From Lachnospiraceae bacterium (GTDB taxonomy: Bacteria > Bacillota > Clostridia > Lachnospirales > Lachnospiraceae): 64,000 nucleotides of DNA. The DNA is taken from assembly GCA_021200995.1 (NCBI GenBank), contig JAJQFS010000027.1, forward strand, positions 1 through 64,000, read 5' to 3'. Every line of letters starts with the position of its first letter. Position 1 is the first letter of the stretch. Positions 44,463 to 55,292 of this stretch are shown piece after piece. The notes beneath the pieces were generated by a model. That model saw nothing but the letters and a program-made list of their open reading frames with translations, searched no databases and was not told the DNA's origin. The translations under genes were made by a program, and so were the position numbers.

Positions 44463-45539
44463 CTAACAGTTCATCTTACAGATCGCTTCCCACAGTCCAT
44501 TTAAATATGTCGCGCCAAGCGCTCTGTCATACAGCCCATATCCGGGTCTTCCAACCTCACCCCAGATCATGCGTCCGTGGTCCGGACGGATATAAGTGTC
44601 CGGGCAGGTCTCATAGACCGCTTTCATGATTTCAAATAAATCCAGGTCGCCGGTGCTCGACAGGTGCGCCGCCTCGCGGAATTTATGATGGCCCAGATAT
44701 TTGATGTTGCGCACATGCAGACAGCCGATGCGGTTCATTTCCCCGAAATGGCGGATGATGGCGGGAATGTCATTGTCCGGATTGGAGCCTAAAGAGCCGG
44801 TGCAGAGGCAGACGGTGTTGCAGGGGGAGTCATATAGCTTGATAATCTTATCAAAATCCTCCTGGCTGTGGGCAATGCGCGGCAGACCAAAAATCGGCCA
44901 GGCCGGGTCGTCCGGGTGGCAGGCCATCACTATGCCGCATTCCTCACATGTGGGAATGATGCCCTCCAGAAAATACTGATAATTTGCCCGCAGATCATCG
45001 GGTGTGACGCTTTCATACAGCTTCAGCGTTTTTTCCAGCTCTGAAAGGCGCTCCGGCTCCCAGCCCGGCAGAGAGAAGCCGTTGCAGTTATCAATCGTAT
45101 TGCGCACAATATCAAGCGGACCCATATCGCCTAACTCCGCCTCGTCGAAATACAGGCTGTTGGAGCCGTCCTCCTCAATTTCACGGGCCAGGTCGGTGCG
45201 CAGCCAGTCAAAGACCGGCATGAAATTATAGACGATCACCTTGACGCCGTATTTCGCCAGGTTGCGGATGGTGATGCGGTAATTTTCAATGTACTGATCT
45301 CTCATGGGCAGGCCCAGCTTGATGTCCTCGTGGACATTGACAGACTCAATCACCTCGCACTCGAGACCTGCTTCGTGCACCTCGTCGATGTAGGCTTTGA
45401 TTTCTTCCTCGGTCCAAACCTCTCCGGCCGCCTTATAGTCCAGAAAGCCCATCAGCCCGCTCATGCCGGGGATCTGCTTAATCTGGCTTAAGGAGACGCT
45501 GTCGCTTTTGGAGCCGTACCAGCGGAATGTCATTTTCAT
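44463..45539 (-). CDS. uxuA: Mannonate dehydratase
   Basis: A 358-residue enzyme that dehydrates D-mannonate to 2-keto-3-deoxygluconate. Features: [62 protein letters not shown] and RPDHGRMIW, the metal-binding histidine and cysteine positions of the family. It ends in TAG, which is followed in the same frame by the ribosome-binding site and ATG of uxuB with no other stop between. The start follows aaaggagggtttcac. Confidence 0.94.
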   Translation of the reverse strand: MKMTFRWYGSKSDSVSLSQIKQIPGMSGLMGFLDYKAAGEVWTEEEIKAYIDEVHEAGLECEVIESVNVHEDIKLGLPMRDQYIENYRITIRNLAKYGVKVIVYNFMPVFDWLRTDLAREIEEDGSNSLYFDEAELGDMGPLDIVRNTIDNCNGFSLPGWEPERLSELEKTLKLYESVTPDDLRANYQYFLEGIIPTCEECGIVMACHPDDPAWPIFGLPRIAHSQEDFDKIIKLYDSPCNTVCLCTGSLGSNPDNDIPAIIRHFGEMNRIGCLHVRNIKYLGHHKFREAAHLSSTGDLDLFEIMKAVYETCPDTYIRPDHGRMIWGEVGRPGYGLYDRALGATYLNGLWEAICKMNC

Positions 45540-45612
45540 GTGAAACCCTCCTTTGTGTGTGAATGGTTTTATATAATTTTGAAATGTGATTGTAATGACC
45601 TTTTACAGGGAT

Positions 45613-45653
45613 AACGTAACATAATCAGTACAAAATGTCAACTAGTATACAAG
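45613..45653 (-). promoter_or_regulatory. uxuAB promoter with adjacent GntR-type dyad
   Basis: On the minus strand TTGACA (complement of 45636-45641), 17 bases, then TACGTT (complement of 45613-45618). Directly upstream of the -35 is cttgtatactag (complement of 45642-45653), similar to FCD-GntR operators (TTGTATAC core). Confidence 0.6.
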
Positions 45654-45691
45654 ATAAAAAATAATTCAAAACCAGAAGCAGAAGCCTGTCC

Positions 45692-45720
45692 TTGCAATCA
45701 ATCTCAAACCGGCGTATGAT
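45692..45720 (+). promoter_or_regulatory. Promoter of the alcohol/aldehyde dehydrogenase pair
   Basis: TTGCAA at 45692-45697, 17 bases, TATGAT at 45715-45720; divergent from the uxuAB promoter. Confidence 0.6.
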
Positions 45721-45765
45721 AAATATATTTACAGTAAGAAAAGGCTGTTCGGAGGAAGTAAATTT

Positions 45766-46974
45766 ATGAATATATTCAGAAAAGCATATTGCAGAACCTT
45801 TCAGTTTTGTTTCCGGGTGGCGCTGCCGTTTCTGTCCTACAGGGAGCCGGAGATTTTAAACGGCATGCCGGAAATTGCGAGGGTGTTAAAGGAGCGGGAG
45901 CTTAACCGTGTGCTGATTGTTACGGATAAGGGCATCAGTTCGCTGGGGCTTTTGGATGGGCTGAAGGCAGCTCTGAAAGAGCAGGATATTTTTTACACGG
46001 TGTATGATGAGACGGTGCCCAATCCCACGATTGCGAATGTGGAGGCGGCCAGACAGAGATATCTGGATAATCACTGTCAGGCGATCATCGGCTTCGGCGG
46101 CGGTTCTTCCATGGACTGCGCGAAAGCGGCGGGCGCGCGGATTGTGAAACCGCGCCAGTCGGTCAATCAGATGAAGGGTCTGTTAAAGGTGATGAAAAAG
46201 CTGCCGCCGCTCATTGCGGTGCCGACTACGGCCGGGACGGGTAGCGAGACGACGCTGGCGGCTGTCGTGGTGGATGAAAAGACGCATCATAAATATCCGA
46301 TCAATGATTTTTCCCTGATTCCGCGGTATGCGGTGCTGGACTACCATGTGACCCTGGGGCTCCCGCAGAGCATTACTGCCACCACGGGAATGGATGCCCT
46401 GACGCACGCGGTTGAGGCCTATATCGGCAGGAGCACGACCCGCCATACGCGGGCGATGGCAGTGGAGGCGGTGCAGCTGATTCGTAAGTATCTGAAACGC
46501 GCTTACGACGACGGACAGGATGTGGAGGCCAGGACCAATATGCTGCGGGCGGCTTACTGTGCCGGCATTGCGTTCACGCAGTCTTATGTGGGCTATGTTC
46601 ACGGCGTGGCGCATTCCCTGGGCGGTGAGTACGGGGTACCGCACGGCCTGGCAAACGCGGTGATTTTGCCGTATTTTCTGGAGGAATACGGGGAAAGCTG
46701 TGCAAAGCGGCTGGGACGCCTGGCCAGAAAGTGCGGAATCGCGGAAAAGAAGGACTCTGACATCCTTGCGTCGCAGAAATTCATCGACTGGGTGAGGGAA
46801 ATGAACGACTCCATGAACATTCCGCGCCATATCGATGGCATCCGCAAAGCGGACATCCCGAAGATGGCGAAAAACGCGGCGAAGGAGAGCAACCCGCTCT
46901 ATCTGGTGCCCAGGGAGATGAGTGCGAAGGAGCTGGAGAAGATGTACTACGTAATAGGAAATATCAGAGCGTGA
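45766..46974 (+). CDS. Iron-containing alcohol dehydrogenase
   Basis: A 402-residue group III alcohol dehydrogenase. The NAD-binding stretch is IIGFGGGSSMDCAKAAGARI, and the metal site histidines lie in MDALTHAVEAYIG and YVHGVAHSLGGEYGVPHGLA. It interconverts an aldehyde and alcohol; substrate unknown. Start follows cggaggaagtaaattt. The aldehyde dehydrogenase gene follows 20 bases later, so the two probably act on the same compound in an operon. Confidence 0.93.
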   Translation: MNIFRKAYCRTFQFCFRVALPFLSYREPEILNGMPEIARVLKERELNRVLIVTDKGISSLGLLDGLKAALKEQDIFYTVYDETVPNPTIANVEAARQRYLDNHCQAIIGFGGGSSMDCAKAAGARIVKPRQSVNQMKGLLKVMKKLPPLIAVPTTAGTGSETTLAAVVVDEKTHHKYPINDFSLIPRYAVLDYHVTLGLPQSITATTGMDALTHAVEAYIGRSTTRHTRAMAVEAVQLIRKYLKRAYDDGQDVEARTNMLRAAYCAGIAFTQSYVGYVHGVAHSLGGEYGVPHGLANAVILPYFLEEYGESCAKRLGRLARKCGIAEKKDSDILASQKFIDWVREMNDSMNIPRHIDGIRKADIPKMAKNAAKESNPLYLVPREMSAKELEKMYYVIGNIRA

Positions 46975-46994
46975 TACAGGAGGTATAATACAGC

Positions 46995-48371
46995 ATGGAC
47001 ATCAGTAAAATCGTAGCAAAACAGAAAGCGTTTTTTGACACCGGCAAAACCCTGGATGTCAATTTCCGCATCGCCGCTCTGAAGCGGTTAAAAAAGGCGA
47101 TCATAAAACATGAGGACGAAATCAATGAGGCGTTAAAAAAGGATCTGGGAAAGTCCGCGGCGGAGACCTATATGTGCGAGACCGGCATGACTTTAAGCGA
47201 GTTGTCCTATCAGCTCAGCCATGTGCGCAAATGGAGCAGAAATCAGACAAAGCCGACCAGTATGGCCAATTTCCACGCGAAAAGCTTCACCGTCCAGGAG
47301 CCATACGGCTGTGTCCTGATCATGTCTCCCTGGAATTATCCCTTCATGCTCTGTTTGGAGCCCATGGTGGGCGCCATCGCGGCGGGCAACTGCTGCGTGC
47401 TCAAGCCTTCCGCTTATTCACCGGCGACCTCCGCTGTGATTAAACAGATTATTTCGGAAATCTATCCGGAGAAATATGTGGCGGTTGTGGAAGGCGGCCG
47501 CGCTGAGAACACGGAACTTTTAAATCAGAACTTTGATTATATTTTCTTTACCGGCGGAGTTACGGTGGGGAAGCTTGTGATGGAGAAAGCGGCAGCACAC
47601 TTAACGCCGGTGACGCTTGAACTTGGCGGCAAGAGCCCCTGCATCATCGACAGCTCCGCGAACTTAAAGCTTGCCGCGAAGCGTCTGGTCTTCGGCAAAT
47701 ATTTAAACTGCGGCCAGACCTGTGTGGTGCCGGATTATGTGCTGGTGGACGAGAAGGTGAAGGACGAATTTGTTGCCTTGGTCCGCTTACAGATCAGAAA
47801 GCAGTTCGGTACAGACCCGCTCTTAAACCCGGATTACGGCAAGATTATCAATCAGAAGCATTTTGACCGCCTGACCGGCCTGATCGCGGCGAGCTCTGAG
47901 AAGGTCATCTGCGGCGGCAACTCCGATCCGGAGGCTCTGCGCATCGCGCCTACAGTGATGGTGGACGTGACGCCCGACGACGCGGTCATGCAGGAGGAAA
48001 TCTTCGGCCCGATTATGCCGATTCTGACTTATCATGACATCCGGGAGGCGGAGCGTTTTATTAAAGAGCGGGAGAAACCCCTGGCACTTTATATTTTTAC
48101 CAGTAAAAAATCCGTCGCGAAGCGCTTTGTGAAATATGTTTCCTTCGGCGGCGGCTGTATCAACGACACAGTGCTCCATCTGGCAACCTCCGAGATGGGC
48201 TTCGGCGGCGTGGGAGGCAGCGGCATGGGCGCCTATCACGGCCGCAAGAGCTTTGAGACCTTCAGCCATGAGAAGAGTATTCTGAAAAAATACACCTGGA
48301 TTGACATGCCGATGCGGTACCAGCCTTATAAAAAGATTTATATGGCGCTGACGAAGATGTTTCTGCGCTAG
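46995..48371 (+). CDS. NAD(P)-dependent aldehyde dehydrogenase
   Basis: A 458-residue class 3-type aldehyde dehydrogenase. It has VLIMSPWNYPFMLCLEPMVG, FFTGGVTVGKLVMEKAA, the catalytic Glu in VTLELGGKSPCI and the catalytic Cys in YLNCGQTCVVPDYVL. The hydrophobic/basic C-terminus (QPYKKIYMALTKMFLR) is like that of membrane-associated members. The start follows acaggaggtataatacagc. It ends in TAG at a usual family length. The same frame stays open for about 90 codons beyond, through what looks like noncoding sequence. Confidence 0.93.
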   Translation: MDISKIVAKQKAFFDTGKTLDVNFRIAALKRLKKAIIKHEDEINEALKKDLGKSAAETYMCETGMTLSELSYQLSHVRKWSRNQTKPTSMANFHAKSFTVQEPYGCVLIMSPWNYPFMLCLEPMVGAIAAGNCCVLKPSAYSPATSAVIKQIISEIYPEKYVAVVEGGRAENTELLNQNFDYIFFTGGVTVGKLVMEKAAAHLTPVTLELGGKSPCIIDSSANLKLAAKRLVFGKYLNCGQTCVVPDYVLVDEKVKDEFVALVRLQIRKQFGTDPLLNPDYGKIINQKHFDRLTGLIAASSEKVICGGNSDPEALRIAPTVMVDVTPDDAVMQEEIFGPIMPILTYHDIREAERFIKEREKPLALYIFTSKKSVAKRFVKYVSFGGGCINDTVLHLATSEMGFGGVGGSGMGAYHGRKSFETFSHEKSILKKYTWIDMPMRYQPYKKIYMALTKMFLR

Positions 48372-48408
48372 ACAGTCGCTTGCAGCAGATGGGTGTTGAA
48401 GGACAAGG

Positions 48409-48436
48409 TTGCTTTTTATGTAGCGATAGATAAAAT
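48409..48436 (+). promoter_or_regulatory. Promoter-like site downstream of the aldehyde dehydrogenase
   Basis: TTGCTT at 48409-48414, 16 bases, TAAAAT at 48431-48436, then gatacaagggac, the same start-site sequence as at 19291. It may drive the glycosyltransferase gene with a leader of about 230 bases. Confidence 0.45.
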
Positions 48437-48640
48437 GATACAAGGGACAAAAGGCCAGAAATCGAATGCTTGCATTCGTATTTATGACCCTGGGGACCGC
48501 AACGACATGACACCCGTAGGGCGCCCTGTGGGGGAAGGAGCAAATTTGGCCGTTTTTCAGGACAAATTGTGCGGATTCCGAATGGCGTCATGGATTGAGG
48601 GAGCGTTTTTCGCGAAGCAATCCATGGTATCATGTCTGAT
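48437..48640 (+). other. Noncoding stretch with hairpins
   Basis: This 200-base stretch holds no supported gene. Hairpins seen: cgaatgc/gcattcg (about 48464-48480) and catggattg/caatccatg (48589-48625, loop of 19 bases). The last 19 bases of the second hairpin region (aagcaatccatggtatcat) occur again at about 7404-7422. It may be a structured leader or a degenerate small repeat element. Confidence 0.4.
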
Positions 48641-48673
48641 AATATAAAGGCGTTATACGAAAGAGGGGGTTAC

Positions 48674-48944
48674 ATGGTGAAATTACTTCGCAGATTCAGT
48701 ATCAGGAATTTGCTTCATAACATTTTGTTTTTTCTGTCCGGGTGCGCGGCTGTTCTTTTAAATGTGTATGAACAGAAAACAGCGGCTGTGGGCATGGTTC
48801 TGATGCTGCTTCTGCTTCTTGTTTCATCTTATTTTCAGGACATTCACACATTTTTATTGAAAAATCTGAATGTGAAAATCGCTTTTCTGTCCTGCTTCAT
48901 AGCGCTTTTTTTCTGCTGCGGTCTGTTACAATGCACTTTTAGTA
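48674..48944 (+). CDS. Membrane glycosyltransferase, N-terminal part (frameshifted)
   Basis: The opening about 90 codons of a membrane protein: basic start (MVKLLRRFSIRNLLHN) and three hydrophobic spans. The start at 48674 follows aaagagggggttac. The frame is good to about LLQCTF, after which it turns into non-membrane-like sequence. The continuation (LVNGSSLTGVLLTSYSVAVG) is in the next frame. Removing one T from the run of four at 48937-48940 would join the two, so an extra base, real or a sequence error, is likely. Confidence 0.7.
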
Positions 48945-50639
48945 AACGGCAGCAGTCTTACCGGCGTCTTGCTCACCAGCTATTCCGTGGCAGTTGGGAT
49001 CGCTTCGGTTTATTTCTTGTGCGTTGTTTTATGCCTGCTCCGTTTTTCATGGGAAGGTGGGAGTACGGTCAAATCGACTGCCAAGCAGTCTATATCCAGA
49101 GTAGACATTGCGGTTCTGGGAGGAATTCTGATCGTGATATTGGGAGTCGGCGCCTGGTATCTTTCTCAGAAGTGCATTTTGTTTACAGATGAAATCTATA
49201 CCTTCGGGCTGGCAAACAGCTATTACCAGCCGTTCCTGCAAAGGCCGGCTGACGGGTCAGGTATTCTAGCCAGTCCGGAACGATACAGTGATTACCTTAC
49301 TGTGACCGGCCATCCCTTCAGCTATGGTTCTGTGCTTTACAATCAGATCTGGGATGTGCATCCGCCGCTCTATTATTTCTTTATTCATACGGTCTGTTCC
49401 ATTGCGCCGGATCTTCCGCTGATGTATGCCGGCTTTACAGTGAATGCGTTCTTTGCTGTGTTGACAATCTTCTGCCTGTTTGCCTTTAGTTATCGGAAAT
49501 TTGGGCGGGTGACGGCATATGCGCTGACGCTCAGTTATGGGTTGAGTACCAGCTTCTTTTCCATGTTTATGCTGTTTCGGATGTATATGGCGCTGACGCT
49601 TTTTACAGTTATGCTGACGGCAATTCTTTATGAACTGTATCTGCACAGCAGCGCAAAGTATCTTCGGATGCTTGCTTTTACACTTTGTATGGGCGCTCTG
49701 ACACATTATTATTTTCTCGTTTATGCGTTTTTTATCTGTCTGCTCTTTGCCGTTTTATTATGCGGTGAAAAAAGATGGAAGGAACTGGGAAACGCTGTCG
49801 CTTCAGCGGTTGCGACCGGGGGTATTTATTATAGTATCTGGGGAGGCGTCCTGATCTGTCATCTGTTCGGAACGAGCGGGACGTCGGCGTTTTCCAATCT
49901 GGTGGGCGGAGATAGCGCCCTGGCACGTCTGAAGGACTATGCCCGATTATACATAGAGGAACTTTCTAAAAACAGAAAACTGGCTTACTGCATTCTGGTT
50001 ATAGCATCGATGACTGTCTTCCTGGTGATCTTAACAAGCATCCGGAAAAGATCATACCAGTGGCTGAAGGGGTATTTTCTGCTTTTCCTGCCAGCCCTGT
50101 GCAGCTTTGTGATCGTGGCTCTAAGCAACTCGTCCACGGTTGTGGACAGGTATCTTTATAATCTTGTCCCGTTTGCGTGGATTGCGCTGTGGGCCGGTCT
50201 TTCTTTTGTTTTAAAAAGCGCAGCGGTTCAGACTGTCGTTGCCGCGGCCGTTGTTGCGGCAGACGCTTATGTTTCCTTCTTTTGCGCGGCTCCATCTTAT
50301 CTGTTTTTAGAGTATAAAAGTACAATAGACTATCTGGAGGAGCGTGGGAGCGATACCATCTGTATTTATTATAAGAACATGCCCTGGTATACGGAGAGTA
50401 TCTGCGTGAATTTTCTGATAAATTATGAGACTTCCTATATAGTGGACGTGGATTTAATGGACTGGCTGCGCGAGCAGACTTTTGAAGGAGATGACAACAT
50501 TTTACTCCTGACAGAGAATGCCAGCTGTTTGGAAGAAGTGCTGGAGATTACCGGATGCAGCGGATATGAAATGATCGGATTATATTCTCCGATCGAGGCT
50601 GATACCTTTTATGTGGCAGCGTATGAACTGATCAGGTAA
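48945..50639 (+). CDS. GT-C type membrane glycosyltransferase, main part (frameshifted)
   Basis: About 560 codons with about ten membrane spans. The first outside loop has the acidic motif of GT-C enzymes (LFTDEIYTFGLANSYYQPF) and WDVHPPLYYFFIHTV, as in the dolichyl/undecaprenyl-phosphate-sugar users of the PMT/ArnT class (GT39-like). It would transfer a sugar from a lipid carrier outside the membrane; acceptor unknown. The usable internal start at 48969 (TTG) would lose the first three spans. The joined product is about 654 residues. No partner glycan genes are adjacent. Confidence 0.8.
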   Translation, partial: NGSSLTGVLLTSYSVAVGIASVYFLCVVLCLLRFSWEGGSTVKSTAKQSISRVDIAVLGGILIVILGVGAWYLSQKCILFTDEIYTFGLANSYYQPFLQRPADGSGILASPERYSDYLTVTGHPFSYGSVLYNQIWDVHPPLYYFFIHTVCSIAPDLPLMYAGFTVNAFFAVLTIFCLFAFSYRKFGRVTAYALTLSYGLSTSFFSMFMLFRMYMALTLFTVMLTAILYELYLHSSAKYLRMLAFTLCMGALTHYYFLVYAFFICLLFAVLLCGEKRWKELGNAVASAVATGGIYYSIWGGVLICHLFGTSGTSAFSNLVGGDSALARLKDYARLYIEELSKNRKLAYCILVIASMTVFLVILTSIRKRSYQWLKGYFLLFLPALCSFVIVALSNSSTVVDRYLYNLVPFAWIALWAGLSFVLKSAAVQTVVAAAVVAADAYVSFFCAAPSYLFLEYKSTIDYLEERGSDTICIYYKNMPWYTESICVNFLINYETSYIVDVDLMDWLREQTFEGDDNILLLTENASCLEEVLEITGCSGYEMIGLYSPIEADTFYVAAYELIR

Positions 50640-50670
50640 CCGCTTTATTGTTTTAAGAAAACAGGCGTAA

Positions 50671-52197
<1,527 letters not shown>

Positions 52198-52252
52198 GCG
52201 GAAGGCGGATATCGGAAAAAGTGTTTCATCTGACTGGGACGGGAGAAACAAG

Positions 52253-54205
52253 ATGGAAAACAGACTGGCGGACATGAAAAGAAGCATCAGCAAATACCAT
52301 GCCGAGGATCAGACTTATCAGCTTTATACGGACTGGGGTGAAAAACTGACACAGATGTCGCATGAAGAAAAGTCGTCAGGCGTGCTGACAGAATATCCCA
52401 GACCTTACCTGCAGAGGGAGAGCTACCGCAGCTTAAACGGTTACTGGGAGTATGCCATTGAGGAGGGAACGAACCTGCCGGAGGCGGATACGCAGAATCA
52501 TGACTGGCAGGGAGAGATTCTGGTGCCGTTTTCCCCGGAGAGTGTGCTTTCTGAGGTGGGGCGGCAGCTTCTGCCCACTCAGACTCTGTGGTATCATAAA
52601 ACCTTACCGGAGGACTTTTTAAAGGAAGGTTCTGAGAATGGCAGATTGCTTCTGCATTTCGGGGCGGTGGATTTTGCCTGCTGTGTGTATGTGAACGGCG
52701 TGAAGGTTCCATGCCTGGAGCGGGGGAAGTGGTATGAGGATACGCTTTCCTCTGCCATGGATGCGGCAGCAGCGGCACGGGCTGACGACACGAAAACGAA
52801 GGCTGGAGAGAGCGGAAAGAGCGGTCTGACTCACAGCGGCGGTTATACGCCGTTTTCGGTGGATATTACGGATTACCTGGTTTCAGACTCTTTGGAGGGT
52901 AACCACATTTCCCTGGCGGTGTTCGACCAGACCGACACCTCTTATCATAACCGCGGCAAACAGACTCTGAAGCGCGGCGGCATGTTTTACACTGGTCAGA
53001 GCGGCATCTGGCAGAGCGTCTGGCTGGAATGGACGCCGGCGCTTTACATCCGCTCACTTTACGCGGAGCCGGACTTTGACCGGCAGCAGGTAAAAATCTC
53101 TGTCACCTTAAATGACATCTGTGTCACAAAAGGCGCGAAACTCCAGCTCTCCTGTGAGGATAAAACCACCGTTTACACATGGCCATGTGGAAAAAACAGT
53201 GCTATTATTGTCTATCATGTGGATAAAATGCGTCCCTGGACGCCGGAGGAGCCTTATTTATATGAATATAAAATCACGATTTGTCAGGACGAAGTCTCGG
53301 GCGTCTTCGGCATGCGTTGTTTCACCATCGAGAAGGATCCGAAGGGCAATCCGCGCTTTTATCTAAATCATCACCTGTATTTTTTAAATGGTGTGCTGGA
53401 CCAGGGCTACTGGCCGGACGGCCTTTATACCGCTCCGTCGGACGATGCTCTGCTGCACGATATCCGTACCATGAAGCGCTGCGGTTATAATCTGCTGCGC
53501 AAGCATGTCAAGGTGGAGTGCCAGCGCTGGTACTATCACTGTGACCGTGAGGGCGTGATTGTCTGGCAGGATATGGTGAGCGGCGGTGAACCGATGAATA
53601 TGCTGCTGGTCTGTTATCTGCCCACCGGTTTTCCGCGGATCGGCACCCTGGTCCCGGACTCACTGCACGGCCTTTTTCACAGGAAAAATAAAAACGGCCG
53701 CCGGGAATGGTACAGGGAGACCACTGAGACGATTGAGGCGCTGAAACCGGTGACTTCCCTCGCGGTCTGGGTTGCCTTTAACGAGGGGTGGGGCCAGTTT
53801 GATTCTCAAAAGGCCACCGCTTTTATCCGCGGCAAAGACTCTTCCCGTCTGATCGTTTCCGCGAGCGGCTGGTTTGACCGCGGCGCGGGGGATTTTTTGA
53901 GCGAGCACAATTATTTTCATGCGCTGGAGCCCAGGAAGGACAAGCGGGGACGGGCCTGGGTGCTCTCGGAGTACGGCGGCTTCGCCCATCATGTGGATGG
54001 GCACAGCTTTACGGACCGCATTTATGGCTACCGTAAATATGATACGCTGGAGGATTACCAGGAAGCGATTGCAAAGCTGAGAACCGAGACTGACGCGCTT
54101 ATGCTGCAGGGGCTCTCCGGCGCCGTTTATACACAGGTCAGCGATGTGGAGGAGGAAGTCAACGGAATTATGACGTATGACAGGAAGATTTGTAAGCTGT
54201 CGTAA
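52253..54205 (+). CDS. Glycoside hydrolase family 2 protein
   Basis: A 650-residue cytoplasmic enzyme (no signal peptide). The N-terminal sugar-binding jelly roll (about 60-275; YPRPYLQRESYRSLNGYWEY) has a low-complexity insert (AAAARADDTKTKAGESGKSG). An Ig-like domain follows and then the TIM barrel (about 360-650). The acid/base Glu lies in WVAFNEGWGQFDS (about 513) and the nucleophile Glu in VLSEYGGFA (about 571). The family includes beta-galactosidases, beta-glucuronidases and beta-mannosidases. The substrate is not readable, although the nearby uxuAB genes make a beta-glucuronide plausible. The start follows gggagaaacaag. Confidence 0.88.
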   Translation: MENRLADMKRSISKYHAEDQTYQLYTDWGEKLTQMSHEEKSSGVLTEYPRPYLQRESYRSLNGYWEYAIEEGTNLPEADTQNHDWQGEILVPFSPESVLSEVGRQLLPTQTLWYHKTLPEDFLKEGSENGRLLLHFGAVDFACCVYVNGVKVPCLERGKWYEDTLSSAMDAAAAARADDTKTKAGESGKSGLTHSGGYTPFSVDITDYLVSDSLEGNHISLAVFDQTDTSYHNRGKQTLKRGGMFYTGQSGIWQSVWLEWTPALYIRSLYAEPDFDRQQVKISVTLNDICVTKGAKLQLSCEDKTTVYTWPCGKNSAIIVYHVDKMRPWTPEEPYLYEYKITICQDEVSGVFGMRCFTIEKDPKGNPRFYLNHHLYFLNGVLDQGYWPDGLYTAPSDDALLHDIRTMKRCGYNLLRKHVKVECQRWYYHCDREGVIVWQDMVSGGEPMNMLLVCYLPTGFPRIGTLVPDSLHGLFHRKNKNGRREWYRETTETIEALKPVTSLAVWVAFNEGWGQFDSQKATAFIRGKDSSRLIVSASGWFDRGAGDFLSEHNYFHALEPRKDKRGRAWVLSEYGGFAHHVDGHSFTDRIYGYRKYDTLEDYQEAIAKLRTETDALMLQGLSGAVYTQVSDVEEEVNGIMTYDRKICKLS

Positions 54206-54290
54206 GCGATATTTGCCGGTTGACTTATAGAATTCCTCTGTCAGATGACAATCGTTAAGATGCTGTATATTCAGGTTATGAAATAAAACT

Positions 54291-54325
54291 GACCCGCGGA
54301 CTTCTCGAAAGGAAGCCTGCGGGTC
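54291..54325 (-). terminator. Terminator of the SAM hydrolase gene
   Basis: gacccgcggacttc pairs with ggaagcctgcgggtc (about 13 pairs, one mismatch). On the minus strand it is followed by agttttattt. Confidence 0.75.
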
Positions 54326-54353
54326 ATGTCGGTTCTGAAAAAGAATGCACAGT

Positions 54354-55211
54354 TTATTCATAAATAATCTTCGGCGCCTTACGGATCACGATCTTCCAGT
54401 TCGTGCCTGTTCCTACATTATATGCTCTGGAAAAGCTGCCCTGGTTGATGGCCACCGCCATGCAGTCCAGGCTGTTTACATATAATAATGGCTCGCCGAT
54501 GCATACGTCGGCAAAGCTTTTGGCGTAGGTCATGATATATTTGTATACCGTGCGGGTCTGGTTGGAGATGGCAATTTCCACCCGGTCGCCGTGCTTTACA
54601 TCCAGATGCAGGAAGGTCTCTCTGGGAATGTTGGTCCACAGGCTTCCGAATCGAACATCCAGCACGTCGATGATGCCGCTCACCTTATCATGCTCCAATA
54701 CCGGCGGGACGGTGGGCAGTTCCACAATCTCTTCCGGCGGCATGACTGGTCCGACTCCCGCAAAGTCGATGATGCCGGCGGCCAGCCTGGCGCCGCAGTA
54801 AGCGTAGATATCCCGTCCGTGGAAGGTGTAGCTCTCCCCGGAGTTGGGCAGGCGGTTGACGCTTTCATCAATGATCCTGGCCTCATCGATGCCGATCAGC
54901 TTTTTGACATGGGTCAGGGTGCCGTTGTCGGGGGTGACGATATAGTGACCGCTCACGGTTCTGGCCACGATGCTTTTGCGCTCGCTTCCCACGCCCGGAT
55001 CCACCACACTGACAAAGACGGTGCCCTGCGGCCAGTAGGTGACGGTCTGAATCAGACGGTAGGACGCCTCCCAGATGTCGTACTGCGGAATCTCGTGTGT
55101 TAGGTCGCGGACATACAGGTCGCGGTCCACCCCGAAGGCCACTCCGTACATGGCGCTGACCGCGCCGTCGCATGTCCCGAAATCTGTCTGTAATACCAGT
55201 GCGTGTCTCAT
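54354..55211 (-). CDS. SAM hydroxide adenosyltransferase (SAM hydrolase, DUF62 family)
   Basis: A 285-residue enzyme of the fluorinase-like DUF62 family, which splits SAM with water into adenosine and methionine. Features: LVLQTDFGTCDGAVSAMYGV (N-terminal Asp and Ser contacts with SAM), VFVSVVDPGVGSERK, VTPDNGTLTH, TFHGRDIYAY (the conserved His), and a C-terminal beta domain (IDVLDVRFGSLWTNIP). The start follows gaaggagatactttttt. It is divergent from the rpmG operon and shares a fully overlapping promoter with it. Confidence 0.92.
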   Translation of the reverse strand: MRHALVLQTDFGTCDGAVSAMYGVAFGVDRDLYVRDLTHEIPQYDIWEASYRLIQTVTYWPQGTVFVSVVDPGVGSERKSIVARTVSGHYIVTPDNGTLTHVKKLIGIDEARIIDESVNRLPNSGESYTFHGRDIYAYCGARLAAGIIDFAGVGPVMPPEEIVELPTVPPVLEHDKVSGIIDVLDVRFGSLWTNIPRETFLHLDVKHGDRVEIAISNQTRTVYKYIMTYAKSFADVCIGEPLLYVNSLDCMAVAINQGSFSRAYNVGTGTNWKIVIRKAPKIIYE

Positions 55212-55251
55212 AAAAAAGTATCTCCTTCACGTGAAAAATCTGAAGATTATC

Positions 55252-55288
55252 ATTGACAATACTAGCGGATTGTGCTAGATTTGTCAAT
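55252..55288. promoter_or_regulatory. Symmetric bidirectional promoter (rpmG operon and SAM hydrolase)
   Basis: A near-perfect dyad (arms 55252-55266 and 55274-55288, 13 of 15 paired) contains two complete promoters on opposite strands. Plus strand: TTGACA 55253-55258, 17 bases, TAGATT 55276-55281. Minus strand: TTGACA (complement of 55282-55287), 17 bases, TAGTAT (complement of 55259-55264). The -35 of one abuts the -10 of the other, so only one polymerase can bind at a time. Confidence 0.75.
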
Positions 55289-55292
55289 GAAG

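Noticed and set aside
18330..46995. Full reassignment of TAG to a sense codon in this genome
   Set aside because: At least eight genes end in TAG at the normal family length (ZIP, PRD regulator, EIIB, MBL hydrolase, MATE, metH, uxuA, aldehyde dehydrogenase). In the MATE gene the TAG is followed by a terminator hairpin. TAG works as a stop, so only partial read-through is tenable.
48393..48647. Open frame of 84 codons from TTG after the aldehyde dehydrogenase
   Set aside because: It is simply the continuation of the dehydrogenase frame through hairpin-rich noncoding sequence; no ribosome-binding site and no recognisable protein.
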